NCBI RefSeq assembly: GCF_947179165.1
Contig: NC_077238.1
Location: 82,055,757-82,119,756, forward strand
DNA from: Solanum dulcamara
Taxonomy: Eukaryota; Streptophyta; Magnoliopsida; Solanales; Solanaceae
DNA length: 64,000 bases
Reading direction: 5' to 3'
The notes under the pieces were generated by a model that ran no database searches, was not told where the DNA came from, and worked only from the letters and a program-made list of their open reading frames with translations. Below are positions 46,476-59,073 of this stretch, piece after piece. Made by a program: the position numbers and the translations under genes. The number at the start of each line of letters is the position of its first letter. The stretch's first letter is position 1.

Positions 46476-48794
46476 TCATACTGGCCTGCGCATTTTTATG
46501 TTCAACGGAACTTCCTTGTAAGACTGCACCTTTTTAGCTGCATGCCTGAGTGGTCTACTCAAAGATGATCGTCCAAACTCTATAGATTCAAACCTCAATG
46601 CAGAATTATTTTCTAAGTCAGAACCATTTTGCTCGACTAGATTAACCATTGGTGGGCATTTGTCTTCTGCCTCAAAATAATCTTCCTCTGGCTTCGTTGC
46701 TTGGGATTGAGGTGTAGATGTTGTTGTTGTTGTATGTTGAGATGCTTCACGTTTAAACCGAGCAGACTGCCTTCTTACACAAGGCCTGCCAAGATAGCAT
46801 AAAGTCATTATGAACAATTTTCTTTACAATATTTAGAATCTTTAACATCATAAAATTGATGTCACATTCTATAAGTTCAAATATATAACCTTTTATTTTC
46901 AGCCATATCCTGGGGTGGCACTTGCGTAGAAGAGCCCAAACCAACATGTCCTAAGTAAGGAAAGAATGAAAACAAAAGCAAGAATTTTAGGCACTTTTTA
47001 ACAGCACATCACCTAATATTCATATGTAATACTCACTCTTTGCCTGAGGCTTCCTTTTGATTTTTGCAGGTCTATCATTATCGCCATTTCCCAAAGGGGA
47101 ATCCCCCATCTCTTCACACTTGATGGGTTTCACCTTCAAACAGTGACAGCAAGAGTGAAGATTACCTCTAGCTCCTTAACAGTTATCTAATGCACAAAAA
47201 ATTGCATATATACCTCATCATTCAACTGCTGGCGCATTTTTTGTTTTGTTATCTCCTGATTAAAATGAAGACTCGGTCAAAAGTGAAAGAAAAAAACTTA
47301 GGCAGCAAACATATTGAGTTACCTAAACCTGAACTAACCTCTGCTTCAAGCTCTTTAGCTTTAAGTACACCATTTTTACATCCAAGCTCATGCTGTACAG
47401 ATTTGAGCTGATCAAGAAGTAGCACTTACATTAAATCGAGGAGAATCATAAATTCGATCATATAAGTAAACCTGACATTGTATTCAAGTGCTTACCCTAT
47501 CTTTAGCTGAATTTAGTTCCTGAGAAAGATACAAAAATAAATAGTTAACTGGGCTGGAAACTAACTGGATTATACGAACTTTTACTAGCTTGATTATGGG
47601 AAGTGAAAACAAACCGCAAGCATTTGACTATTTGACTTCGCAAGTTCATGATTCTGTTGCTGCATTTTCTGTAGATTAATTCTCATCTTCTGTATCTCCG
47701 CTCCAGCTATTTCAATGATTTTTCTATTGAGAACACGAATCAAGGAACAGGGCAACAGGCCCACAAGTATAAATGTAATAGTACCAATAATAACTAAGAA
47801 AACCACCTATGAATCATTCAATTCAATCTACTATGCCCTTCCAAACTAATTGGAATCAATTATATGAATCCTCTATATCCATTCTGCTTTATATGAGTTC
47901 ATTTCATGCCAAGAACCCTCAACACTACAGAGCTATTAATCACGCACGTGGCTGCGAGAGCACATCCCGATGAATTCTGTTTATACAACTATTTTTACTC
48001 TGACTGACAATCTACTGCAAACCTCCTATGTTAATATAGACTTGATATCGCCTATGCAAACCTAACATAAGTGAAGTAAAGGCCACCTACAAACAGGACG
48101 AATCCACCCTTCAGCCCAGGTATGAGATAACTCCATCCATGTACCAATTCTAAACCAGCCACTCCAAATCCTAGATATGCCTATGGGAGGATCTCTATTC
48201 CACTTAGTTTGTCTGCAGATTACATCATGTTTAGGGGAACTCCTCCCCTTTTTGCTTTGGTAGAACTGATACAGTGCGATCAGTTTCCGGTTTGTAATAA
48301 TCAACTTTGAAACTCTTTAGTTCTATGCAAAATCTTTCCTTTCCTCAAAACTCAAAAGAAAATAATAAATGAATCCCAATGTCTATAAACAATAACAACA
48401 ACATCATACTCAATGTAATCCCACAACTGGGGTCTCGGGGAGGTAAGCAGACCTTACCCCTAGTCCTGATGTCTATAAACAATTATAAGCAAATGCAATT
48501 TCTATACAAAATAAAGGATACTTTTTTTCTACTATTATCCTCATCAACGCCTCATTCTCCTGTACCAAATTTCCATGAAAAAGTTCAACCAAAACTAAAC
48601 TTTTGAAATACAATGTACCACTACATAAACCAAAACAAAAAAGGATCTACCTTCTGGACCTTGTCTACGAACTCTTTTGAACAAATTGATATACGTTCTG
48701 ACTTCTCATTTTGGTTATTGAATTGCATTTCTTGTGGTATGTTGCTAATATCAGCTAGTTTTTTTCTTGTAGCATTCCCCAATGAAGCCTTCAT
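46476..48794 (-). CDS. SGO: Shugoshin (centromere cohesion protector)
   Basis: Nine coding exons: 48794-48651, 48559-48522, 47723-47615, 47519-47496, 47407-47339, 47255-47214, 47133-47037, 46950-46890, 46785-46476. Total 894 bases, 297 residues, frame intact. The N-terminal part has RKKLADISNI, then a coiled coil from KVQKENEALMRIIVEKKKII through KMQQQNHELAKSNSQMLAEL to LKSVQHELGCKNG, the PP2A-binding and dimer region. The C-terminus has the family boxes RRQSARFK and SSLSRPLRHAAKKVQSYKEV then PLNIKMRRP. It protects cohesin at centromeres in meiosis and mitosis by recruiting PP2A. Exons of 24, 38 and 42 bases make it easy to miss. An upstream untranslated exon (about 49126-48938, donor at 48937) is likely; the ATG at 48794 is the first that opens this frame. 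Confidence 0.9.
48396..48470 (-). mobile_element. Partial RTE-tail element in an intron of the shugoshin gene
   Basis: Minus strand: GGGGTAAGGTCTGCTTACCT, CCCCGAGACCCCAGTTGTGG, GATTACATTGAGTATGATGT, TGTTGTTATTG. Upstream, 47825-47910, is another SINE-like tail ('ccaaactaattggaatcaat'). Confidence 0.6.
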
Positions 48795-49164
48795 TTTTTT
48801 TTCTTTTTCACCCAATGCTCGAGAATCTCAGCTTCTTCCAAGAAAAAAATTCGTAGTTTACCATTAACATTAGGGCTTTTTTGGGGTCGAATTCTAGAGA
48901 GTGAATAAGAGAGGATAGAGAGAGAGGGGGAACTTACAGTTCGATCTCGCCGGAAGATATGGTGAGGGTGAAAAACCGTGGCGAGGATTTCGCCGGGAAG
49001 TTGGATACCGGTGGAAGACGACGGCGGACGATTTGGGATTCGGGCCGAAAATAAATCTGAATTTTGAGTTCGGTTATTTGTGAGAGTTGTCCCGCTAAAA
49101 GACGGATCTCTGCATTTGAATTTCATGGTTCCACGTGTTTTAAACTTTTTCCCCGAGAAAATTA

Positions 49165-49560
49165 CTGTGTTTCAAGATACATTATATTCAAGTGTATTCG
49201 CATCTATTTAGGATATATCAATTTTTCGCTCGATTTTCTTTTTATGTATTTGTAGTTCTGAATGTATTTTGTATACATGTATTTAGTATGATTCACATCT
49301 ATCTGGGATATACTGACTCTTCCGCTCACCTCCCTCCTGTTTTGGTCACCTCTATCCTATCTCGCTTATCTCACTTCACTCCCTATGCATTTGTGTTTCA
49401 GAGTATATCTTGTAACAAAAATACATGTACTTAGATGTATCTGACTTGAAATTAGGCATAAAACTATTTTAATTAGTGAAATAATATACAATTATTTCTG
49501 ATTATAGAGAGACTTAATAAATATGATATGAATATCTACCTAATTAGGTAGTTTATAACT
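49165..49560. repeat. Dispersed repeat, copy 2
   Basis: Same order of words as 30070-30540, including 'tacatgtatttagtatgatt', a CT-rich centre, 'aaaaatacatgtacttagat' and 'attagtgaaataatatacaa'. It lies directly upstream of the shugoshin leader. Confidence 0.6.
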
Positions 49561-52500
49561 TTAGATTGATCTCATGATACATTTCTTTCACTTCATGGGC
49601 TCACCTTCATCATGATTTTCTCCATGATTTGGGCTCTGTGGCATAGTGTGGCCCAAATCAAGGCCTTTCATTGTAGTTTTGGGCTTTGTCAGCTATCAAA
49701 TTTTCTTTTTCCTTTTTTTATATTTCGAATTTATATTTAAGTATTGAAGGTAGCATCTCTGGGTAAGTATAATTTTTTTTTATGTTGTTTCTTAAAAGAC
49801 GTGAACAATATCATATTATATTAAGAGCGTTTTTGATTTGGTGTAGCTCAATAATTAGTATAAGAGATGATGGTTTGTAAGGACGAGTATGGAACAGCGG
49901 AGAGAGTAATTCAATAATGTTACAACCCATAAAGAGCTAAGAAACTTAGTTTGGGGAAAGATTATTAAATATGCAAACAAAGTTTTATATTGAAATCGCA
50001 CATACAGACTTAATATCACGCCATTATTACAAGCATTTTTGGACCGACTTAATCCAACAAATGTATCATCGAAAGTCTACTTTTTCTAAATATTGTCACA
50101 TCTTTCCAAAAAAAAAACGTACATATAATAACAAATCAAATGTAATCCTACAAGTAAAATATGGAAAAGTTGATATACGCAACCTCACCCTACTTTGTGA
50201 ACTAAGAAGATGTTTGGACTGATTTAATCCAACAAATATATCATAAAAAGTCTACTTAAAATATATCATAGAAAGTCTACTTTTTTTTTCTTCATTTTTT
50301 TGTCTTGTTAATTTCACGGTAGATATGTATCGTTAGAGGATAAAAATTGATACTTTGATTCAAAGAGAAATTAAAGCAAAGTCCAAGTTGGGCACTTTTT
50401 AAAAGACAACTTTAGGTGTTTTCCTTTTTGTGTATGTTTTGATATTTTTGTGTCTTGAGGCAATGTATGATAAAATTAAAGCATAACTTGTCTACTTGGA
50501 CAAAAATACACATACATTTGCCACTCATATCTTATCATAAATACCTTATTCCTAGTCATACACATATGGCAAAAATTTAACATACTATGTATCTTGTTCG
50601 AAAAGGAAAAAAATATATGAAGAAAAAGAGATTTTCTTACAAGAAAAAGCAAAGCAAAAAAAAGAAGAAGAGTATTTAGTTTTGCAATTTACAAAACTAT
50701 ATGTGAAAAAATGAAAGGTAGAATAGAAAATGTGAAATATTTGATAGGATTCATTTTCGGAAACGTAAAATGTATGTAAGAGAAATTCACAATAAATATC
50801 CTTCAATTCTAATGCTTACAATATAGAAAAAGTTTGCTTTTTTACAATTTAGCTATGTAGTAACAAGGCTACATGTGTGTTTGTCTTGTAATGTATACTT
50901 GATGACAAGGATATCCATATTATCCCTCTCATCTTTGTTGCATTCTTTCACTTGAGAAACTACTAAAAAGTGATTTAGAAATTAAAGTGATGGACTTACA
51001 AAAAAGCACAAGTAACATGATGAGATATAATACGTATATAAAACTTTATAATAATTTGTAATAAATTTTGTCGAAAAAGTCTTTCAGAAATAATCTATAT
51101 ACTTACATATTAAGAATAAAGTTGAGTACATATCAATCTGATAAAATCTTATTTATAAAATTATACTGAGTATATTATAACACAACGTAACAACAATATT
51201 TAACAAACGTGCATGTTACTTCTGAAATGATTTAACCTATATCTACTTATGGTGTAATGATTTTCTTATACATTATTAGATTACTAATTCCACCTATTAA
51301 TTTTGGGATGTACATCGGTAGGTTCGTTTTGATTTTATTTATTATTGATTATCGATTTTTAGATATGTTAAATTAATAACCAAATCAATAAGACATTTTT
51401 ATTGGTTTCTGATTTTCGGTTTATCAATTTTTTATCCTTAACGATTTGGTTTTCGGTTTAACCAATAAGAAAATACTCATAAAATAATTATATGACTTTT
51501 CCAACAATTTGGTGCGACAAAACAATAATGCAACTTTATGATATGCTAATAAAATAGAAACAATAATAACTAACATGAAAAGAACTATACAAGTGCAACA
51601 CAATTAAAAGAATTAGGACAATAATGTGAATGGAAGGCTAAAGAGCAAAAGTAGTAACGGATAAAGTATTGATATAATTATTTAATGTTCATGCATGTAG
51701 AGATAAAGTAGTAAATTACTATTGTCTTAATGAGTTATCAGTTTACCCAATAACCCAATATTGAAAAACAAATATCAAACCAATAACCCGATAATTTTAT
51801 TTTATAAAACCATTAAAAATTCATTAACCCAATAAAAATAATTCAATAACATTTTTTTCGATTTGATTTAATGATCGATTCGATATTTACACACTCCTAC
51901 CTATTATGCCAACTTTTTATGTTATTTTCTTTTAGTGTATTCTAAATGAAAGGAAAAAGACATAAGTTACTCCTTAAAATTATCGAGAAAATAATCAAGA
52001 TTTTAACTGTACCACACCTTATTCTTGTTCAAAATGAAATTTATTTTCACACATTTAAATAATGAGATATATTATTTATCATGACTTCTGTATGTAGTCA
52101 AGAAGTGATCTATAAAAAAATATTAAAAGTTTATGGCATCTGATAAATATATTATTCTGATGTTATTCGAAGCCATATTTTAACCTTTCAATTGGGTATC
52201 TAGCTTGTAGTCCTTCCCCCCAATTTCTTCCGCAAAAAGAGCACAAAGTTGGGTATCTCCTTTTTGGATCTCGATTAATTCGGATTTATATTACATAGTT
52301 CATTTCTAAACTAATACTTCCGATAAAAAAAATTCATTCTCAGAGTTCGTGATAGGAAGCTTTTTGAATCCTCTTTACTAGTTCTATAATGAACACGAAA
52401 TTTGAATTGATCGACCAGTGATAGGAGTTAGGAATTATGACAAGGAAATTCAAAAAAAATAAAATGTTAAACTTGAGATTTAAACATGCATTCTCTTATG

Positions 52501-53270
52501 TTTAAGGATGCAAAATTCTATATGTATATACTAGAAAAATTATTTTTATCCTATTCATATAGCATAACGTTTCATCGAATACAAAATGCATAAAAAGTAT
52601 CACATGTTCACGTAGGGTACTCAAGATAACGATTGCACTTTAAGAGATTGTGATATATATAGACAGTTCATCCCGATGCAATTATAAATATAAGTTGATT
52701 CATAGCTCAAGTTCACGACTTATAGATAACTTTATCGTTATTCCAAGGTCTATTTCTTTAGGTACTAAATGCATAAAGGGAATAAAAATAAGCAAGGAGA
52801 TGTTTGTACATTTTGTATAAGCCGTTTCCTTGGATAAAAATCTAAACTTTTCTTTATTAAATTAATTACTCCTAGAATAATTAAGATGCAAGACAGGAAT
52901 TTAAGAGAATGAGGAAAGCTGCAATTTGCAAAGAAGAGCAGAAATAAAAACAAATAAAAAAATAAATGATCAAACACATTTAAAATATTTTAATTTTTCA
53001 CATTTTATATCTGAATTATCATCAACTATTTATTAAAATACACCTTAACTGTCATTTTTTTCTTTTCTTACCTGAAACAATGGTGTGATATTTCAGGTTA
53101 CGAAAAAAGAACAACTAATAATTGAATTGTGTTTTGATAAATAGTCGGTGATTAGTTTAAACAGAAAACTCTACATCTGATAATTCAGGTATGAAACTCA
53201 ATTAATCAAGATACTCTAGGTATGTTTCTGATCATTTACACAGAAAAAAAACTAAAATAAAAACACAAAG

Positions 53271-53384
53271 TTATTTGATATGTGAAATGAGATAAACAAG
53301 AGTATCCTGTGAGTTAATTCATAAGATAAAATTAATCTCAAAATTATTATTCTTATCCCACGTATCAAATGACCCCAGAATCTT
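53271..53384. mobile_element. Short MITE-like inverted-repeat element
   Basis: The left end TTATTTGATATGTGAAATGA pairs imperfectly with the reverse complement of the right end, TCATTTGATACGTGGGATAA, across ~115 non-coding bases. Confidence 0.45.
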
Positions 53385-53740
53385 TATCCTCTATTCCTCT
53401 TCAATGGAAATAGTTTTTTTTGGGCTGGTGTCAACATCACAGCCACCATTTCCAAAATTTCTTCCTTCTTCATCAAATATACTTCTTCTTTTTTTCTGAT
53501 TTTATTCATTAAATATACTAGCAAAAATATACCCCTATTAAGTTAAAGTTACGAGGACTCTTCGCTTTTGATGTCGAATTCTTTAAAAATATATTATTTT
53601 TAGAGAATCCGACATAGTACACCTGTTGACATATTTGAAAAGTCCAAGCAATATAACTATTAAATTCAAGACACCTAGTACCAAAAAAATATATTTTTTT
53701 TTAATTAATCATTTTCAGCTTTATTACATCTATTATATAG

Positions 53741-53748
53741 TATATAAG
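53741..53748 (+). promoter_or_regulatory. TATA box of the pectate lyase gene
   Basis: TATATAAG lies 126 bases upstream of the ATG at 53867, leaving a leader of about 95 bases. Confidence 0.55.
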
Positions 53749-53866
53749 AGACCTTACAATTTTCCCAAGTTTCCTAAGAGAGCATTGAACAAGAAGAATC
53801 ATCACAACAAAATTAGTTGTACAAGATTTCAAGAATACAACTTCATCAATTATTGATATTTCAAGA

Positions 53867-56800
53867 ATGCTTTCTAATACTTTCTTTCTCCTTTTTTTCT
53901 TCTTGTCATTTTCTCAACTAATATCAGCTAACTTCAATAATCTTACACTTTCTCATCAACACCCTTTTCCTGAATCTGTTGTTCAACAAGTAAACAGGTG
54001 AAATTATCTATCTCTTTTTCACAAGGTCAAAAACACGTTTAAGTATCTCGATTTTTTGAGTTTCATACCTGAATAATCAGATGTACGAGTTTCTTACCTG
54101 AACTATCATGATTATTTATCAAAGAACACCTCAATTATCAATTGCTCTCATTTTCTACCCGAGCGAAATAGGAAACATCAGATAGTTGGTGATAGTTCAG
54201 GTAAGAAATTCACATTCACTTGTTATCATGATAATTCAGGTAATAAACTCGAAGAACTGAAATACTTAAAGATGTTTTTTTACCATTAACTCTAAAATAT
54301 TAAAAAAAGAATCTTGGTTTTGCTCATTTAATTTTTTTACATTTTTGTCAACTGGATTTTGCTTATTTCTGCATTTTCTCATCTGGGTATTTTCTAATTT
54401 TTTTCACATAACCCTTAAGGGAAAAAGCAATCTTGGTTTTGCTCACTTCTGCATTGATGCAGAATTGAAAATTTTAGTTTATGAGTTATGAATCACACTT
54501 TTTTTTTCCTTATTGGTTTGTGGATAAATTATTTATAGGTGATTTTGTGTTATCACACAATTAAAGAATTTGAGCCTAAGTTATTGAGCTTCGTCGAATC
54601 CGTAACTACATTGCAAGATAAATTTTGCATTTGCTCACTTAGGTATTTCTGTTTTCATCTAAGAATTCAAAAAAAAAAAAAATTTAATCTTGGTTTTGCT
54701 CATATTACATACACAGGTTTCTTGAAGTTTTGCTATTTTCTCTTATTGCTAAGATTCTTCAAAAATGTGTATAAGTTCCTTTAAAAGTTACATATTTTTG
54801 AAGAATTTGACACGGATACAACATATAATCTCATTAATTTTTATGAATATATTTTCTTCCATTATGCATAGTACTATATCTTATATTTTTTCCATATTTG
54901 TACAGGAGGATCAATGAATCCATATCAAGAAGGCAAATATTTGATACTACAGTAACAAATTACCAATGTCTATCGGGCAATCCGATAGACGACTGCTGGA
55001 GGTGCGACCCTAATTGGGTCAACAACCGCCAGCAGCTTGCGGATTGCGCCATTGGGTTTGGTCACGATGCGATCGGAGGGAAAGGTGGCCAGTACTACCT
55101 GGTTAGCGATCCCTCTGACTATGACACCGTGAACCCTACCCCTGGAACCCTCCGGCACGCGGTGATCCAGGAGGAGCCACTCTGGATCACCTTTGCTGGA
55201 GACATGATCATAAAGCTCAAACACGAGCTTATGATCAATAATTACAAGACCATAGATGGACGTGGCGCGAACGTCCACGTCACGGGTGGTGGATGTATAA
55301 CATTACAATATGTTACAAATGTGATTATACATAATATACATATATACAATTGTGTTCCATCAGGTAATAGTAACATAAGACAAAGTCCAACACAAGTTGG
55401 ATGGAGAGGAATGTCTGATGGTGATGGAATTTCAATATATAGTTCAAGAAATATTTGGATTGATCATTGTGCTTTGTCTCATTGTACTGATGGCTTAATT
55501 GATGCTATCATGGGATCAACTGCTATTACTATTTCTAATAGCTATTTCACTTACCATGACAAAGTTATGCTTTTAGGGCATGACGATCGATACGTACCTG
55601 ATGTCGGGATGCAGGTTAGATTTTTTTAAACCTTTCCAGTAGTATTTGTGTTGCTCAGACGATCCAAATGTTTGTTGTATAAAGTTGGAAACTTTTTAAA
55701 TTTGATTTGTAAATTTGCGTGAGTATTAGGTGACAATAGCATTTAATCATTTTGGAGAAGGATTAGTACAAAGAATGCCAAGGTGTAGAAGAGGATATAT
55801 ACATGTTGTCAACAATGATTTTACAGAATGGCAAATGTATGCAATTGGTGGAAGTGCTAATCCCACAATTAATAGCCAAGGCAATCGTTTTACTGCACCA
55901 GAAGATCCAAATGCTAAAGAGGTAACTAATTCTCATATATATTTACTTTTATAACTGTCGTATCCCATCCAGCTTAAGTTGAGCACGCCTTGATTATTCT
56001 ATCAGGTAATTTTGTTCATCAAAACATAGGCAGATGAAAAGAAATTTCGTAGTATTTCTTTATTTATTATTTGGATAGGGACTAAGAGATAGTTAACCAA
56101 ACAATAACGATTAGTGTTGATTGTTATAAATTAAAAAAAAAATTAGAAAAAATGAAGGAAAGGTAGAGTTTCGTGTTGATAGAAGTAGGGGCGGAACTAG
56201 CTAGGAGGAAGGGATTGGAGTTATACTGTGCAAATGGAGGGAGGGAGAAATGAGTTTTTCTTGTTATATATTACCTGTTGAATCTCCTTGACTTGAAAGA
56301 AAAATTTCTTTAAATTCGAACGATAGATAGTGTCATTGAAATTCAAGCTCGTATTGTGTGATTATGATTGTGAGTAGGTGACGAAGCGAGTGGACGTGGA
56401 CGAGAGGGATTGGACAGAATGGAACTGGAGGACAGAAGGGGATGAAATGGTAAATGGAGCATATTTTGTTCCTTCAGGTGATGGACTTAGCAACCAATAT
56501 GCCTTGGCATCAAGCATGGAGCCTAAATCTGCATTTCTCATTGATCAACTCACCATGAATGCTGGTGTTATTGGTGTCCCCAGGTAACCCCCCCCCCCCC
56601 CCCCAAACACTCATCTTTTTGATAATCAAGAAATCTCTCAGGGTTAGTGGCACACGGTTCGAAACTGAATGGATAGTCAAACTATTTCCATTTTTATCTG
56701 AAACTTGTGGGAAATCATATAGACCACACTTTTGTTTACAACAAGGTTCCAACTCATGACAACATGTGAAAGGTGGATTAGGCGCACATCAGGGGCTTTC

Positions 56801-57322
56801 TTTTTCGTTTTTCAATCTTCTGTCCTTCATTTTTGCATCTTCAAATCCTGCTTTAGACAGAAGTCCGGCATTTAAGTGGAGAAAGGGTAGAGGGTCGGGC
56901 TCATTACCTACCAAGTTTCATATCGTGCACCACTAGCCCTCGGGGATTTCTCATTAAGAAACATATTTAGCATAACAAGCCATCTGTTGTAGACATCTAC
57001 CTCTACTCATTTACAAAATGCCAGCATAGTATGGTAAAGAAGTCTACTATTATGCAACAGGGATACCACTGTGGCCATGTCATTTGGTGGGAGAACCAGA
57101 ACCACCATTACAGCCAACCGGAGCGGTAGTGTTAGACCTTCAAGGTCTAAAGATGGTGATGGTGGTTTCTTAGAAAAGGTATTTGGGAGCGTTGCATCAG
57201 CGGGATCATCAACATCATCACCTTCAAGTTCAACCACCATCATCTTGTTTTCTCTTCTAATTTTGTATATTGCCACCAACAATGGTGGGCTATTAACATT
57301 GCCAATATTACTCATACCATAG
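53867..57322 (+). CDS. PLL: Pectate lyase (PL1 family) with GPI-anchor-like C-terminus
   Basis: Five exons: 53867-53997, 54906-55614, 55730-55921, 56378-56583, 57061-57322. Total 1500 bases, 499 residues. It cleaves de-esterified homogalacturonan in the wall by beta-elimination, with calcium. Signal peptide about 1-21 ([14 protein letters not shown]). The PL1 core carries [81 protein letters not shown], and [19 protein letters not shown] with the catalytic Arg region near 295-300. After a basic R/S-rich linker, the last 45 residues are a small-residue stretch ([12 protein letters not shown]) then a hydrophobic [12 protein letters not shown], as expected for GPI attachment. Length is close to Arabidopsis PMR6, which is GPI-anchored. 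Confidence 0.92.
56588..56604 (+). repeat. C17 homopolymer next to a splice donor (pectate lyase intron 4)
   Basis: Seventeen consecutive C residues begin four bases after the GT of exon 4 (56584-56585). On the opposite strand this is a G17 run. Confidence 0.9.
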
Positions 57323-59073
57323 TAATCTAAGAGAGAATGGTTGTCATAACAAGGAATGTAATTAAAGAAAATTTTCTACTTCACAGGATCAGTATCAAGG
57401 ATTCCCACTTCTTGTACATAGTTATTTGATAGCAATATAAGGAGGGATTATAACCATTTATACTGAGATCATATTCATTGGAGCAAAGGTAGAGTTGAGG
57501 AAAAATCAATAATTTCTCGGTTTCCTAAAGCAACACTTATTTTGGACCAGATTGGTTTGGCTAAAACGACGCTTAATTTTGAACGGGAGGGAGTATTACC
57601 ACCTTGCAGCCTCACACGTCTATCAAACGCCTAAACCTCAAACTTGTGAGTTGTGACCATTGCAACACTAGTTCCTCGAAGATCAATCAAATCGAAGGCC
57701 AACTCTTGGGGCTAAAAATGTTTCCTAGTGCTATCACATCTTTCCCTTGGTAGCAACTAAATGGTTTGTTAACAGTTCAAAATTCTCTTAACTAAAATGA
57801 GGCCAAACATAACCAAGAAGATCTCAAAAGTTTTCAAGTGTGTAGTCAGAAACTGATACTCTACGCAGTTATGTTCTGGATAATACTCTATCTAATGACC
57901 TTGCTCCCATGTCTGAAGTCCCCACTCTTTAACCTTTCCCTCCTCTTCAACTCCCAATCCCTCTTTCCCTTTCCCCACCAAAAAAAAAAGTGAAGAAAAA
58001 AGATTAACCATTTGGGCAAACAAAGAGTGAAGCGATAATTATTACATATAGACTATGAGTGTTATCAAAGGCGAAGAGCGCAAAAAATTCTTAGGTTCAT
58101 TGGGGCTTTAAGCGCAAAGCACAAATAAATGAATAATCTGTGAGGTTAATGAAGAAAGGTGCAAATAAGAAAACGTACAAATATGTATATGTAGTCCTAG
58201 ACTAATAATTATAAGAATAAATAACAAATCTAGGACAAAGAAATTGAAAAAAGTCTATGATGAAGTGCTTAGGTTATATTGAAATATCAGTTATTTAGTG
58301 TTGCCTCTTCAGAGTTATGATCATTGGCAAGAAAACATATGTCTTAGACTCTTGATGACAACACTGAAGTGCCCGCTAAGCAAGGCAACGCACTAAACAT
58401 GTATTGCGCCTTGCTTCAAGGCTCCTTTGACAACACTGGGCGTTTTTCCCCAAGTCCCAACAACAATACACACACATGTACTTTTCTTCTTCAATTATTT
58501 TTTGGGGGTGGAGTTGCTGGAAGGGGTCGGGGGTCGGAGAGCAAGTAGAAACCTTGAAGCTATTGTTTGCCATAAGGAACTTTCGAGAAGTTACTACAAA
58601 TAAATTACTTGGGGAAACAGAAGAAAAAAGAGGGAAAAAAACGATCAACAAGCATATTATCACTATAAAAGTATTTCAGACAAAGTACAGGCAATAAAGA
58701 AACGATGGAATAATATATTTCTTTATCCCATTTTCCTTGTCCTAGAGGAAGACAGCAGGAGGGGGGTGATCACAAAGACCAGAAAAATGATTATTGGTTA
58801 GTCCTAAAATGCTAAAGAATAATCGTCTTAGAATAGCTAAAATAAACAAAACTTTCACACATGTCTGTCGAGGAAAGATAACACAATGCCAATACCTTCA
58901 GTCTGCATCGCTCAAATTATGGGAAAGCAGCAGGAAGCATGGAACAAACTTTGGAGCGATTCATCTTCAGTTTGCAAAGTCAAACCATCATCAGGCAGTT
59001 TGAGATGCTTCTACGCAGAGGAGTACTGCTTGCACGGGGCTCAGCTGGACTCAATAAGCTGTTGCAACATGTT
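57323..59073. other. Intergenic region between convergent pectate lyase and PP2A B' genes
   Basis: Contains a Stowaway-like end (about 57520-57600, closing 'gaacgggagggagta'), a hAT-like MITE (58057-58438) and the 3' UTR of the B' gene on the right. No gene recognised. Confidence 0.6.
58057..58438. mobile_element. hAT-like MITE, copy B
   Basis: Left end GAGTGTTATCAAAGGCG and right end CTTTGACAACACTG match copies A and C. Shared inner words are 'gaagagcgc', 'ggggctttaagcgcaaa' and 'aagcaaggc...cgccttgcttcaagg'. Confidence 0.7.

Larger units (their letters stand above)
49127..53866. other. Long AT-rich intergenic region
   Basis: Nearly 4.7 kb without a recognisable gene. It contains the second copy of a dispersed repeat (49165-49560), a duplicated 'ggactgatttaatccaacaa' segment (about 50040-50090 and 50215-50285), a retroelement-unlike 'ggttcgttttgattttatt' AT tract near 51320-51890, and a MITE-like element (53271-53384). 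The final ~140 bases are the pectate lyase promoter and leader. Confidence 0.6.

Noticed and set aside
48621..48815. Shugoshin start at 48815
   Set aside because: The codon there is TTG; the first ATG in this frame is at 48794.
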